A stretch of DNA of 64,000 bases from Burkholderia cenocepacia (GCF_014211915.1 NZ_CP060039.1:2604001-2668000), one strand, 5' to 3'. Shown: positions 20,345 to 29,468, numbered from the stretch's first letter. Notes: generated by a model from the sequence alone, not told the origin. Made by a program: numbers and translations.

Positions 20345-21382
20345 ATGAGTCACCTTGAAGCACGCGCCGGGCATCCGGGCGCCGCGCATCTGGACGCCGG
20401 CCGGCCCGAAGTGTCGGTCATCATCCCCGTGTACAACGAGGAAGACGGCCTCGCCGCGCTGTTCGCGCGGCTGTATCCGGCGCTCGACGCACTCGACACG
20501 TCGTACGAAGTGATCCTGATCAACGACGGCAGCCGCGACCGCTCGGCCGCGATGCTCGCCGATCAGTTCCACGTACGGCCCGACACGACGCGCATCGTGC
20601 TGCTCAACGGCAACTACGGCCAGCACATGGCGATCCTCGCGGGCTTCGCGCAGTCGCGCGGCGAGATCGTCATCACGCTCGACGCCGACCTGCAGAACCC
20701 GCCCGAGGAAATCGGCAAGCTGATCGCGAAGATGCGCGAGGGCTACGACTACGTCGGCTCGATCCGCAAGCAGCGCCAGGACAGTCTGTGGCGTCGCAAG
20801 GCGTCGCAGATGATGAACCGGCTGCGCGAGCGCATCACGCGCATCAAGATGACCGACCAGGGCTGCATGCTGCGCGCGTACAGCCGCCGCATCATCGACA
20901 CGATCAACGTGTGCGGCGAAGTCAACACGTTCATCCCCGCGCTCGCGTACACGTTCGCGCAGAGGCCGACCGAAATCGAGGTCGCACACGAGGAACGCTT
21001 CGCGGGCGAATCGAAATATTCGCTGTACAGCCTGATCCGGCTGAACTTCGACCTCGTGACGGGCTTCTCGGTCGTGCCGCTGCAGTGGCTGTCGTTCATC
21101 GGCGTGATCCTGTCGCTCGGCTCCGCCGCGCTGTTCGTGTTGCTGCTGGTACGCCGCTTCATCGTCGGCGCGGAAGTGCAAGGCGTGTTCACGCTGTTCG
21201 CGATCACGTTCTTCCTGCTCGGCGTGATCATCTTCGCGCTCGGCCTGCTCGGCGAATACGTCGGCCGCATCTACCAGCAGGTGCGCGCGCGTCCCCGCTA
21301 CCTGATCCAGGCCGTGCTCGAGCAGCACGACGGCGTGCCGCCGGTGCCGGCCGCCGCGAACCGCCCGGGAGCCGTGCAATGA
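20345..21382 (+). CDS. arnC: Undecaprenyl-phosphate Ara4-formyl-N transferase ArnC
   Basis: The product is 345 residues, a GT2 membrane-anchored transferase. The N-terminal catalytic domain has VSVIIPVYNEEDGLAALF, LINDGSRDRS and TLDADLQNPPEE (nucleotide and metal binding). Two C-terminal transmembrane helices (FIGVILSLGSAALFVLLLV and a segment near residue 285, LFAITFFLLGVIIFALGLL) complete the ArnC layout. It loads the formylated amino sugar onto undecaprenyl phosphate at the cytoplasmic face. Its stop overlaps the start of the next gene as ATGA, so the two are translationally coupled. Confidence 0.94.
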   Translation: MSHLEARAGHPGAAHLDAGRPEVSVIIPVYNEEDGLAALFARLYPALDALDTSYEVILINDGSRDRSAAMLADQFHVRPDTTRIVLLNGNYGQHMAILAGFAQSRGEIVITLDADLQNPPEEIGKLIAKMREGYDYVGSIRKQRQDSLWRRKASQMMNRLRERITRIKMTDQGCMLRAYSRRIIDTINVCGEVNTFIPALAYTFAQRPTEIEVAHEERFAGESKYSLYSLIRLNFDLVTGFSVVPLQWLSFIGVILSLGSAALFVLLLVRRFIVGAEVQGVFTLFAITFFLLGVIIFALGLLGEYVGRIYQQVRARPRYLIQAVLEQHDGVPPVPAAANRPGAVQ

Positions 21383-22326
21383 AGCCGCGCGCGGTCGTCT
21401 TCGCGTATCACAACGTCGGCGTGCGGTGCCTGCAGGTGCTGCTCGCACGCGGTGTCGACGTCGCGCTGGTCGTCACGCACGAGGACAATCCGAACGAGAA
21501 CATCTGGTTCGGCAGCGTCGCATCCGTCGCGGCCGAGCACGGCATTCCGGTGCTCACGCCGGCCGATCCCGCCGATCCGGCGCTGCGCCGCGCGGTGTCC
21601 GACGCGCAGCCCGATTTCATCTTCTCGTTCTACTACCGGCACATGCTGCCGGTGGACCTGCTCGCGATCGCGCCGCGCGGCGCGTACAACATGCACGGTT
21701 CGCTGCTGCCGAAATACCGGGGTCGGGTACCGACCAACTGGGCCGTGCTGAACGGCGAGACCGAGACCGGCGCGACGCTGCACGAGATGGCCGCCAAGCC
21801 CGACGCGGGCGCGATCATCGCGCAGACCGCGGTGCCGATCCTGCCGGACGACACGGCCGCGCAGGTGTTCGACAAGGTCACGGTGGCCGCCGAGCAGACG
21901 CTGTGGCGCGTGCTGCCCGCGCTGCTCGCGGGCGAGGCGCCGCACCTGCCGAACGATCTTGCGACCGGCAGCTACTACGGCGGGCGCAAGCCCGAGGACG
22001 GCCGCGTCGACTGGTCGAAGCCGGCCGCGCAGGTCTACAACCTGGTGCGCGCGGTCGCGCCCCCGTATCCGGGCGCATTCACGGACGTCGACGGCGCCCG
22101 CTTCGTGATCGCGCGCGCGCGCCTCGCGGCGCCCGGCAGCCCGGCAGCGGCCGCCGCGGCGGATTTGCCGCCCGGCCTGCACGTAAGCGATAATGCGCTA
22201 TTCGGCGTCTGCGGCGACAGCCGCGCCCTATCCATTCTCGAACTCCGGCAGCAGCGCGACGGCAGCGAAACCGTCGTGACGCCCGCGGAATTCGCGCAGT
22301 TCATTCATTCTTCCCGTCATTCATGA
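21379..22326 (+). CDS. arnA: UDP-Ara4N formyltransferase (N-terminal half of ArnA as a separate gene)
   Basis: The product is 315 residues, matching only the formyltransferase half of the bifunctional E. coli ArnA. The catalytic triad region is NMHGSLLPKYRGRVPTNW (Asn and His) and KPDAGAIIAQ (Asp). A C-terminal OB-like domain follows. It uses 10-formyl-tetrahydrofolate to formylate UDP-Ara4N, which drives the pathway toward ArnC. It overlaps arnC upstream and the decarboxylase gene downstream by four bases each. The split arrangement is normal for Burkholderia. Confidence 0.92.
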   Translation: MKPRAVVFAYHNVGVRCLQVLLARGVDVALVVTHEDNPNENIWFGSVASVAAEHGIPVLTPADPADPALRRAVSDAQPDFIFSFYYRHMLPVDLLAIAPRGAYNMHGSLLPKYRGRVPTNWAVLNGETETGATLHEMAAKPDAGAIIAQTAVPILPDDTAAQVFDKVTVAAEQTLWRVLPALLAGEAPHLPNDLATGSYYGGRKPEDGRVDWSKPAAQVYNLVRAVAPPYPGAFTDVDGARFVIARARLAAPGSPAAAAAADLPPGLHVSDNALFGVCGDSRALSILELRQQRDGSETVVTPAEFAQFIHSSRHS

Positions 22327-23378
22327 AAGCAAAAAAAGTCCTGATCCTGGGTGTGAACGGCTTCATCGGCCATCACCTGTCGAAACGCATTCTTGAAACC
22401 ACCGATTGGGAAGTGTTCGGCATGGACATGCAGACCGACCGGCTGGGCGACCTCGTCAACCACGAGCGGATGCATTTCTTCGAAGGCGACATCACGATCA
22501 ACAAGGAGTGGGTCGAGTATCACGTGAAGAAGTGCGACGTGATCCTGCCGCTCGTCGCGATCGCTACGCCGGCCACCTACGTCCAGCAGCCGCTGCGCGT
22601 GTTCGAACTCGACTTCGAGGCGAACCTGCCGATCGTGCGCTCGGCCGTCAAGTACGGCAAGCACCTGGTGTTCCCGTCGACCTCCGAGGTCTACGGCATG
22701 TGCTCGGACGAGCAGTTCGACCCGGACGCGTCGGCGCTCACCTACGGCCCGATCAACAAGCCGCGCTGGATCTACGCGTGCTCGAAGCAGCTGATGGACC
22801 GCGTGATCTGGGGTTACGGGATGGAAGGCCTGAACTTCACGCTGTTCCGTCCGTTCAACTGGATCGGCCCGGGCCTCGACTCGATCTACACGCCGAAGGA
22901 AGGCAGCTCGCGCGTGGTCACGCAGTTCCTCGGCCACATCGTGCGCGGCGAGAACATCAGCCTCGTCGACGGTGGTTCGCAAAAGCGCGCGTTCACCGAT
23001 ATCGGCGACGGCATCAGCGCGCTGATGAAGATCATCGAGAACAAGGGCGGCGTCGCGTCGGGCAAGATCTACAACATCGGGAATCCGAAGAACAACTTCT
23101 CGGTTCGCGAGCTCGCGCACAAGATGCTCGAACTGGCCGCGGAATTCCCCGAGTACGCCGATTCGGCCAAGCAGGTGAAGCTCGTCGAAACGACGTCCGG
23201 CGCCTACTACGGCAACGGCTATCAGGACGTGCAGAACCGCGTGCCGAAGATCGACAACACGATGCAGGAGCTCGGCTGGGCGCCGCAGGCGACGTTCGAC
23301 GACGCGCTGCGCAACATCTTCGAAGCGTATCGCGGCCACGTCGCCGACGCGCGCGCGCTCGTCGAACAGCAAGGCTGA
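22323..23378 (+). CDS. arnA: UDP-glucuronate oxidative decarboxylase (C-terminal half of ArnA as a separate gene)
   Basis: The product is 351 residues, an extended short-chain dehydrogenase matching the decarboxylase half of ArnA. NAD binding is in VLILGVNGFIGHHLSKRI. The catalytic region shows FPSTSEVYGMC (Ser and Glu of ArnA), WIYACSKQLMDR (Tyr-X3-Lys) and SQKRAFTDIGDG (catalytic Arg). It makes UDP-4-keto-pentose from UDP-glucuronate, the first committed step. It overlaps the formyltransferase gene by ATGA and ends 13 bases before arnD. Confidence 0.94.
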   Translation: MKAKKVLILGVNGFIGHHLSKRILETTDWEVFGMDMQTDRLGDLVNHERMHFFEGDITINKEWVEYHVKKCDVILPLVAIATPATYVQQPLRVFELDFEANLPIVRSAVKYGKHLVFPSTSEVYGMCSDEQFDPDASALTYGPINKPRWIYACSKQLMDRVIWGYGMEGLNFTLFRPFNWIGPGLDSIYTPKEGSSRVVTQFLGHIVRGENISLVDGGSQKRAFTDIGDGISALMKIIENKGGVASGKIYNIGNPKNNFSVRELAHKMLELAAEFPEYADSAKQVKLVETTSGAYYGNGYQDVQNRVPKIDNTMQELGWAPQATFDDALRNIFEAYRGHVADARALVEQQG

Positions 23379-23391
23379 CCGGGACGTTCGC

Positions 23392-24288
23392 TTGGCTCGT
23401 ATCGTCCTCAAGATCGACGTCGACACGCTGCGCGGCACGCGCGAAGGCGTGCCGAACCTCGCACGCATCTTCGATCGCTTCAATGCGCGCGCGACCTTCC
23501 TCTTCAGCCTCGGCCCGGATCACACCGGCTGGGCGCTGCGGCGGGTGTTCCGCCCGGGCTTCCTGAAGAAGGTGTCGCGCACGTCGGTGGTCGAACACTA
23601 CGGCGTGAAGCAGCTGATGTACGGCGTGCTGCTGCCCGGCCCCGACATCGGCCGCCGCGCGATCGCCGACATGCGCGCGATTCACGAGGCCGGCTTCGAA
23701 TGCGGGATCCACACGTGGGATCACGTGTATTGGCAAGACAACGTGCGCGTACGCGACCGCGACTGGACCGCGCGTGAAATGCAGAAGAGTCACGCGCGCT
23801 TCATCGAGATCTTCGGCGCGCCGCCCGTCACGCACGGCGCGGCCGGCTGGCAGATGAACGATGCCGCGTTCGAGCAGATCGACGCGTGGGGGATGCGCTA
23901 CGCATCCGACGGCCGCGGCCACTCGCCGTACCTGCCCGTCGTCGGCGGCCGCACGCTGTCGCATGTGCAGATGCCGACCACGCTGCCGACGCTCGACGAA
24001 GTACTCGGCATCGACGGCGTCGACACGCACAACGTCGCCGCGCACATCCTCGCGTTCACCGCAACCAATCCCCACGACCAGGTGTTCACGCTGCATGCGG
24101 AGCTGGAAGGCCAGAAGCTCGCGCCCGTGTTCGAGCAACTGCTCGCCGGCTGGCGTGCGCAAGGCCACACGTTCGCGACGATGGGCGACTACCACGCGAC
24201 GCTGGACCGCGACTCGCTGCCATCGTACCCTGTCACGTGGGGCGAAATCCCCGGCCGCTCCGGCGAACTGATCGTCCAGCCCGACTGA
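23392..24288 (+). CDS. arnD: Undecaprenyl-phosphate Ara4FN deformylase ArnD
   Basis: The product is 298 residues, a polysaccharide-deacetylase-fold enzyme. Metal and catalytic motifs: LKIDVDTLRGT (Asp), CGIHTWDHVYWQD (His pair), and TFATMGDYHATL near the end. It removes the formyl group after transfer to undecaprenyl phosphate and makes the pathway irreversible. The start is TTG at 23392, consistent with the family N-terminus (MARIVLKIDVDT). It is the last gene of the arn cluster, 109 bases before bcp. Confidence 0.92.
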   Translation: MARIVLKIDVDTLRGTREGVPNLARIFDRFNARATFLFSLGPDHTGWALRRVFRPGFLKKVSRTSVVEHYGVKQLMYGVLLPGPDIGRRAIADMRAIHEAGFECGIHTWDHVYWQDNVRVRDRDWTAREMQKSHARFIEIFGAPPVTHGAAGWQMNDAAFEQIDAWGMRYASDGRGHSPYLPVVGGRTLSHVQMPTTLPTLDEVLGIDGVDTHNVAAHILAFTATNPHDQVFTLHAELEGQKLAPVFEQLLAGWRAQGHTFATMGDYHATLDRDSLPSYPVTWGEIPGRSGELIVQPD

Positions 24289-24397
24289 GTTCGCGCGCGA
24301 GCCGGCGTCGCCGCTGCGCCCTCGCGGCGCGCTGCCGCGACGCCCCGCCGAACCGCGCCGCCGCGGCGGCGCCCTTCCATAACAACAGGAGAAACAC

Positions 24398-24859
24398 GTG
24401 TCTGTCGAAGTTGACCGTCAAGTTCCCGATTTCACCGCACCGGCCACGGGCGGCGACGTTTCGCTGTCCGACCTGAAGGGCAAGAAGATCGTGCTGTACT
24501 TCTATCCGAAGGACAACACGCCGGGCTGCACGACTGAAGGGCTGCAGTTCCGCGATCTCTATCCGAAGTTCAAGAAGGCCGGTGCGGAAGTCATCGGCGT
24601 GTCGCGCGACAGCCTGCGCTCGCACGACAATTTCAAGACCAAGCTCGAGCTGCCGTTCCCGCTGATTTCCGATGCCGACGAAGCGCTGTGCGCGCTGTTC
24701 GATGTCATCAAGATGAAGAAAATGTATGGCAAGGAAGTGCGCGGAATCGAGCGCTCGACGTTCCTGATCGACGCCGACGGCGTGCTTCGCCAGGCATGGC
24801 GCGGCATCAAGGTACCGGGTCACGTGGACGACGTGCTAAAGGCTGTACAAGCGCTTTGA
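24398..24859 (+). CDS. bcp: Thioredoxin-dependent peroxiredoxin, BCP/PrxQ type
   Basis: The product is 153 residues. The peroxidatic cysteine is C44 in DNTPGCTTEGLQF, within a complete thioredoxin-like fold ending GIKVPGHVDDVLKAVQAL. The resolving cysteine found five residues later in E. coli BCP is absent (the position is Leu). The only other cysteine, C98 in DEALCALF, aligns with the non-essential E. coli C99. It may work as a 1-Cys enzyme or with an external thiol. The start is GTG at 24398 with AGGAG upstream. It reduces hydroperoxides in the cytoplasm. Confidence 0.93.
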   Translation: MSVEVDRQVPDFTAPATGGDVSLSDLKGKKIVLYFYPKDNTPGCTTEGLQFRDLYPKFKKAGAEVIGVSRDSLRSHDNFKTKLELPFPLISDADEALCALFDVIKMKKMYGKEVRGIERSTFLIDADGVLRQAWRGIKVPGHVDDVLKAVQAL

Positions 24860-24872
24860 GGCGCGTTATATT
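24844..24872 (+). promoter_or_regulatory. Candidate sigma-70 promoter at the end of bcp
   Basis: TGTACA (24844-24849), a 17-base spacer and TATATT (24867-24872) run over the last codons and stop of bcp. The spacing is optimal. It would start a transcript near 24879 that meets a strong terminator about 130 bases later. Confidence 0.5.
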
Positions 24873-24878
24873 GGGCCG

Positions 24879-25009
24879 CAATGAATGCCAGTTCGCCCCA
24901 TATTTCTCGTAGCTGCGCCCGTGCCCGTTGCAATGCTTCCCGGCACCTGACGCGCACGACGGCATCAGCCGAGCCGCATGTCCCTGTCGACGGGGCAGCG
25001 GCTTTTTTT
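24879..25009 (+). ncRNA. Candidate small RNA between bcp and phoH
   Basis: The 332-base gap between bcp and phoH has a promoter-like pair at its left end and a strong terminator in its middle: AGCCGC (24972-24977) pairs with GCGGCT (24998-25003), with a further inner helix, then seven T. Together they bound an RNA of about 130 nucleotides with no credible reading frame. It does not look like 6S, 4.5S or tmRNA. Alternatively the hairpin simply ends the arn-bcp transcript. The remainder (25010-25191) is the phoH leader and shows nothing else clear. Confidence 0.4.
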
Positions 25010-25191
25010 ATGGAACGCGCGCCGGCCCTCCCCGGTCCGGCCCTTACCGCATCGAGGAGCTGATCGACACTTAGGCGAACCGGCTAGACGAAATTCCTGT
25101 GCGCCACCGCGCGCAAACTGCATGCGTCTACGTCACGCAGGATGCGATCAGCGGCGCACGCCATGCGACACGATTCCTCCCGAGGGACACC

Positions 25192-26979
25192 ATGCCTTTG
25201 CCTACTCCCCCCAGCAAGCTCGGCAGCCTGCTGCCGCCCGACGAATACAAGGCGAAAGCGCGGCCCGCGAAAGCCGCGAAGAAATCCGCCGAAGGGGACG
25301 CATCCACAGCCGGTGACTATGGTCCGGCCAGCGTGGCCCAACCGATGATCGAAGCCGCGAACACGGCCGCGCCGCTGCGCGCCGTCGCGTCTTCGGCGCC
25401 CGATGCCGCAAGCGCGCCCGCGCGCGGCCGCAAGACCCGACAGACGGCCGCGCTGTTGCAGCCGCTGCAGGCGCCTGCGGCCCCCGCGGCACCGGTCGTT
25501 GCACGCAACGACAAACCGGCCGCGGCGCCCGCGCGCGATGCCGGCGCCGCGACGAAGTCGCGCAGCCGCAAGCCCGCCGAAGTCGAACAGCAGAAACTGT
25601 TCGTGCTCGACACCAACGTGCTGATGCACGACCCGAGCAGCCTCTTCCGCTTCGAGGAACACGACGTCTATCTGCCGATGATGACGCTCGAGGAACTCGA
25701 CAACCACAAGAAGGGGATGTCCGAAGTCGCGCGTAATGCCCGTCAGGTCAGCCGCACGCTCGACGCGCTGGTCGCCGACGGCGGCCCGATCTCGGACGGC
25801 ATCCCGCTGTCGCGTCTCGGCAGCCGCGAGGCGGTCGGCCGCCTGTACTTCCAGACGAAGCTCGCCGACATCGCGCCGGTCGAAGGCTTGCCCGCAGGCA
25901 AGGCCGACAACCAGATCCTCGGCGTCGTGCGCGCGCTGCAGCGCGACCGGCCCGACCGCCAGGTCGTGCTGGTGTCGAAAGACATCAACATGCGGATCAA
26001 GGCGCACGCGCTCGGCCTGCCCGCGGAAGACTACTTCAACGACCAGGTCCTCGAGGATTCGGATCTCCTGTACAACGGCGTGCGCGAACTGCCGCAGGAC
26101 TTCTGGACCAAGCATGCGAAGGGCATGGAGAGCTGGCAGGACACGAAGACGGGCACCACGTACTACCGCGTGACCGGCCCGCTCGTCGCGTCGATGCTCG
26201 TCAACGAGTTCGTCTATCTCGAGCCGCAGAACGGCGAGCCGACGTTCCACGCGATCGTCCGCGAACTGAACGGCAAGACGGCGCTGCTGCAGACGCTGCG
26301 CGACTACAGCCACCACAAGAACAACGTGTGGGGCATCACCGCGCGCAACCGCGAGCAGAACTTCGCGCTGAACCTGCTGATGAACCCCGAGATCGACTTC
26401 GTCACGCTGCTCGGCCAGGCCGGCACCGGCAAGACGCTCGTCGCGCTCGCGGCCGGCCTCGCGCAGGTGCTCGACGACAAGCGCTACAACGAGATCATCG
26501 TGACGCGCGCGACCGTGCCCGTCGGCGAGGACATCGGTTTCCTGCCCGGCACCGAGGAAGAAAAGATGCAGCCGTGGATGGGTGCATTCGACGACAACCT
26601 CGAAGTGCTGCAGAAGACCGACGACGCGGCTGGCGAATGGGGCCGTGCCGCGACGCAGGAGTTGATCCGCTCGCGCCTGAAGGTGAAGAGCATGAACTTC
26701 ATGCGCGGCCGCACGTTCGTCGACAAGTATCTGATCATCGACGAGGCGCAGAACCTGACGCCGAAGCAGATGAAGACGCTCGTCACGCGCGCGGGCCCCG
26801 GCACGAAAATCGTGTGCCTCGGCAACATCGCGCAGATCGACACGCCTTACCTGACCGAAGGCAGCTCGGGCCTGACCTACGTCGTCGACCGCTTCAAGGG
26901 CTGGGGCCACAGCGGCCACGTGACCCTCGCACGCGGCGAACGCTCGCGGCTCGCCGACTACGCGTCGGACATTCTGTAA
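25192..26979 (+). CDS. PIN-PhoH family ATPase/ribonuclease
   Basis: The product is 595 residues. Residues 1-130 are a low-complexity Ala/Pro/Lys-rich extension. A PIN nuclease domain follows (KLFVLDTNVLMHDP from residue 136; acidic MMTLEELDNHKKG). From about residue 380 comes the PhoH ATPase with Walker A LGQAGTGKTLVALAAG (near 408) and Walker B YLIIDEAQNLTPKQ (near 513). The PIN-PhoH layout is that of PhoH2/YlaK proteins, which act as RNA helicase/nucleases. The start at 25192 follows GAGGG; an upstream frame to 25099 has no support. It is a single-gene unit with its own terminator. Confidence 0.88.
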   Translation: MPLPTPPSKLGSLLPPDEYKAKARPAKAAKKSAEGDASTAGDYGPASVAQPMIEAANTAAPLRAVASSAPDAASAPARGRKTRQTAALLQPLQAPAAPAAPVVARNDKPAAAPARDAGAATKSRSRKPAEVEQQKLFVLDTNVLMHDPSSLFRFEEHDVYLPMMTLEELDNHKKGMSEVARNARQVSRTLDALVADGGPISDGIPLSRLGSREAVGRLYFQTKLADIAPVEGLPAGKADNQILGVVRALQRDRPDRQVVLVSKDINMRIKAHALGLPAEDYFNDQVLEDSDLLYNGVRELPQDFWTKHAKGMESWQDTKTGTTYYRVTGPLVASMLVNEFVYLEPQNGEPTFHAIVRELNGKTALLQTLRDYSHHKNNVWGITARNREQNFALNLLMNPEIDFVTLLGQAGTGKTLVALAAGLAQVLDDKRYNEIIVTRATVPVGEDIGFLPGTEEEKMQPWMGAFDDNLEVLQKTDDAAGEWGRAATQELIRSRLKVKSMNFMRGRTFVDKYLIIDEAQNLTPKQMKTLVTRAGPGTKIVCLGNIAQIDTPYLTEGSSGLTYVVDRFKGWGHSGHVTLARGERSRLADYASDIL

Positions 26980-27017
26980 CGCGCACGCCGGCCGATCGGC
27001 CGGCTTTCGACGCCACG

Positions 27018-27050
27018 CGGCGCTCCATTCCCGGAGCGCCGTTTTTATTT
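27018..27050 (+). terminator. Terminator after the PhoH-family gene
   Basis: CGGCGCTCC pairs with GGAGCGCCG across a six-base loop and runs into TTTTTATTT. Confidence 0.88.
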
Positions 27051-27215
27051 GGGGTCGAAAACGAAGGTAATGCCTTGTCACGCAACAACGCAGTTTACGC
27101 GCGAAACTTCAAGTAAATTCTCAAGAATGGTTGCTTAAGCCCCGCTGGAGCGTCTACCATCGGGCCTATCTGTCGTCATACGATTCGCGAGCGCGCCGCG
27201 CTCGCCCGCCTTGCC

Positions 27216-28307
27216 ATGCTTCGAATCTGGGTTCCCGTCGCCGTCGTCTCCCTGCTTGCGGCCTGCTCCAGCGTGCCGCCGCAGTCGGCATCGCGTTCCG
27301 CTACGGGCATGAAGATCACGACGCCGCGCGCATTTCCCGCGCCCGCCAATTTCCCGAAATTCGTCGACCACAGCGTCGGCCAGGAAGAAATCTCGATCCA
27401 GGCGATGAGCCTCGTCGGCGTCCCGTATCGCTGGGGCGGCAACACGCCGACGAGCGGCTTCGACTGCAGCGGACTCGTGCGCTACGTGATCGGCCGCGCG
27501 GCCGATGTCAACCTGCCGCGCACGACTGCCGACATGAGCGGCCGCGGCGTATCGGTCGAACCCGACGAGATCGCGCCGGGCGACCTGATTTTCTTCAATA
27601 CGACCGGACGGCCGCATTCGCACGTCGGCATCTACGTCGGCAAGCTGCGCTTCGTCAACGCACCGTCGACGGGCGGCACCGTGCGGCTCGACTACCTGAC
27701 GAACCCGTACTGGGCCAAGCGATTCGACGGCATTCGCCGCGTCGCGCCGCCGCGCTCGGCCCCGACGCCGTTCGATGCGCCGACCTACGAGGCCGAGCGC
27801 GACGAGCCGCGCAATCCGCCGGCGGTCGCAGCCGCGCCGGTGGTCGTGACAGCTGCCGTCGCACAGCGGCCGCCCGCGTATGCGGCGTCGCAAGCAAAAG
27901 CAACGCAGGCGCCGGCTCCGGCCATCCCGACCACGCCGGTCGTGACGACCGCCGCAGCTGCACCGGCAGCACCGGCCGCCGATCCGTACGAACCGCCGCC
28001 CCCGCGGATGCAGGCGGCCCAGCAGCAAGCCACGTCGGTGAATGACGGCGCAACCGCGATGGCGGCCAATGCAGCCCGGGCCGCGCCGGCGGAGGTCGGC
28101 ACGCAGATTCCGACGACCGCGCTGACGGCCGCCCAGGCTGCCGCCTTCGATGCAGAGCCGCCGCCCGCCACCGCGTCGGCGCCGGCACGCAGTATCGAGC
28201 CCGCGCCCGTGCAGGTATTGCGTGCATCGACGCAATCCGCGCCCGTCAGCCCGCGCACGAGTACGGCGGACGATCCGATTGCACGGTTTGCGACCGGCAG
28301 TTACTGA
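27216..28307 (+). CDS. NlpC/P60 peptidoglycan hydrolase lipoprotein
   Basis: The product is 363 residues. The signal peptide ends in the lipobox LAAC (C17). An NlpC/P60 papain-like domain follows (residues 55-175): YRWGGNTPTSGFDCSGLVRY gives the catalytic Cys (C84), and GRPHSHVGIYVG gives the His (H136). The rest, about 180 residues, is a Pro/Ala-rich extension without a recognised fold. The protein likely cuts peptide stems in peptidoglycan from the outer-membrane inner face. Neighbours give no further hint. Confidence 0.9.
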   Translation: MLRIWVPVAVVSLLAACSSVPPQSASRSATGMKITTPRAFPAPANFPKFVDHSVGQEEISIQAMSLVGVPYRWGGNTPTSGFDCSGLVRYVIGRAADVNLPRTTADMSGRGVSVEPDEIAPGDLIFFNTTGRPHSHVGIYVGKLRFVNAPSTGGTVRLDYLTNPYWAKRFDGIRRVAPPRSAPTPFDAPTYEAERDEPRNPPAVAAAPVVVTAAVAQRPPAYAASQAKATQAPAPAIPTTPVVTTAAAAPAAPAADPYEPPPPRMQAAQQQATSVNDGATAMAANAARAAPAEVGTQIPTTALTAAQAAAFDAEPPPATASAPARSIEPAPVQVLRASTQSAPVSPRTSTADDPIARFATGSY

Positions 28308-28380
28308 CCGTTTCCGATCGTCGCGACGCTGGCGGCACCTGCCACCCTCCACCGCTTCGCCGCAACCTTCCGCCTCCCCA

Positions 28381-28424
28381 AAAAAGAAAATGCGCCGCGG
28401 CCTTTCGGCTCGCGGCGCATTTCG
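28381..28424 (-). terminator. Bidirectional terminator between NlpC lipoprotein and pit
   Basis: ATGCGCCGCG pairs with CGCGGCGCAT. On the minus strand it is followed by TTTCTTTTTT, so it ends the DUF47-pit transcript, and the plus side reads TTTCG. Confidence 0.85.
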
Positions 28425-28447
28425 CGTCGATCAGGCGGCGTCGGCGA

Positions 28448-29458
28448 TCAGAAGATCTGGTGCCCGAGCCACCACCCGCCGGCCGCGAACAGCGCGGCCG
28501 CCGGCAGCGTCAGCACCCACGCCCACACGATGTTGCCGGCGACACCCCAGCGCACGGCCGACAGCTTCTGCGTCGCGCCGACACCGACGATCGCGCCGGT
28601 GATCGTGTGCGTGGTCGACACGGGAATGCCGAGGAACGACGCGACGAACAGCGTGATCGCCCCGCCGCTTTCCGCACAGAAACCGCCGACCGGCTTGAGC
28701 TTCGTGATCTTCTGGCCCATCGTGCGCACGATGCGCCAGCCGCCGAACAGCGTGCCGAGGCCCATTGACAGGTAACACGCGCCGATCACCCACGCCGGCG
28801 GCGCATCGGCCGTCGCCGACGCGTAGCCGCTCGCGATCAGCAACATCCAGATGATACCGATCGTCTTCTGTGCATCGTTGCCGCCGTGGCCCAGGCTGTA
28901 CAGCCCGGCCGACAGCAGCTGCAGCCGGCGGAAGCGCCGGTCGACCTTGCTGGGCGCGGTACGGAAATACAGCCACGACACGCCGAGCATGAACAGCGAA
29001 CCGAGGATGAAACCGAGCAGCGGCGAAATGAAGATGAACGCGATCGTCTTCAGCAGCCCGTCGATGTTCAGCGAGCTCCAGCCCGACTTCGCGAGCGCCG
29101 CGCCGACGAGGCCGCCGATCAGCGCGTGCGACGAGCTCGACGGAATCCCGTAGTACCAGGTGATCACGTTCCAGCCGATCGCGCCGACCAGCGCGCCGAA
29201 TATGACGTAATGGTCGACGATGTCGGGGTCGATCGTGCCTTTACCGACGGTCTGCGCGACTTTCAGGTGGAAGATGAAGTACGCGATCACGTTGAACGCG
29301 GCCGCGAACACGACGGCCTGCTGGGGCTTCAGCACCCCGGTCGACACGACGGTGGCGATCGAGTTCGCCGCGTCGTGAAAGCCGTTCATGAAGTCGAATA
29401 CGAGCGCGACGAGCACGAGCGCCGCGACCATCCATAGGGCGAGTTGTATCGAATGCAT
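28448..29458 (-). CDS. pit: Low-affinity inorganic phosphate transporter Pit
   Basis: The product is 336 residues with about ten membrane helices. PiT signatures appear in both halves: FDFMNGFHDAANSIATVVSTG, SSSSHALIGGLVGAA, then SLGHGGNDAQKTIG and GIPVSTTHTITGAIVG. It carries metal-phosphate with protons across the inner membrane. It lies 10 bases after the DUF47 gene, the common DUF47-pit pairing. Expression should follow the upstream site at 30111-30147. Confidence 0.95.
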   Translation of the reverse strand: MHSIQLALWMVAALVLVALVFDFMNGFHDAANSIATVVSTGVLKPQQAVVFAAAFNVIAYFIFHLKVAQTVGKGTIDPDIVDHYVIFGALVGAIGWNVITWYYGIPSSSSHALIGGLVGAALAKSGWSSLNIDGLLKTIAFIFISPLLGFILGSLFMLGVSWLYFRTAPSKVDRRFRRLQLLSAGLYSLGHGGNDAQKTIGIIWMLLIASGYASATADAPPAWVIGACYLSMGLGTLFGGWRIVRTMGQKITKLKPVGGFCAESGGAITLFVASFLGIPVSTTHTITGAIVGVGATQKLSAVRWGVAGNIVWAWVLTLPAAALFAAGGWWLGHQIF

Positions 29459-29468
29459 CGTGGTCCGC

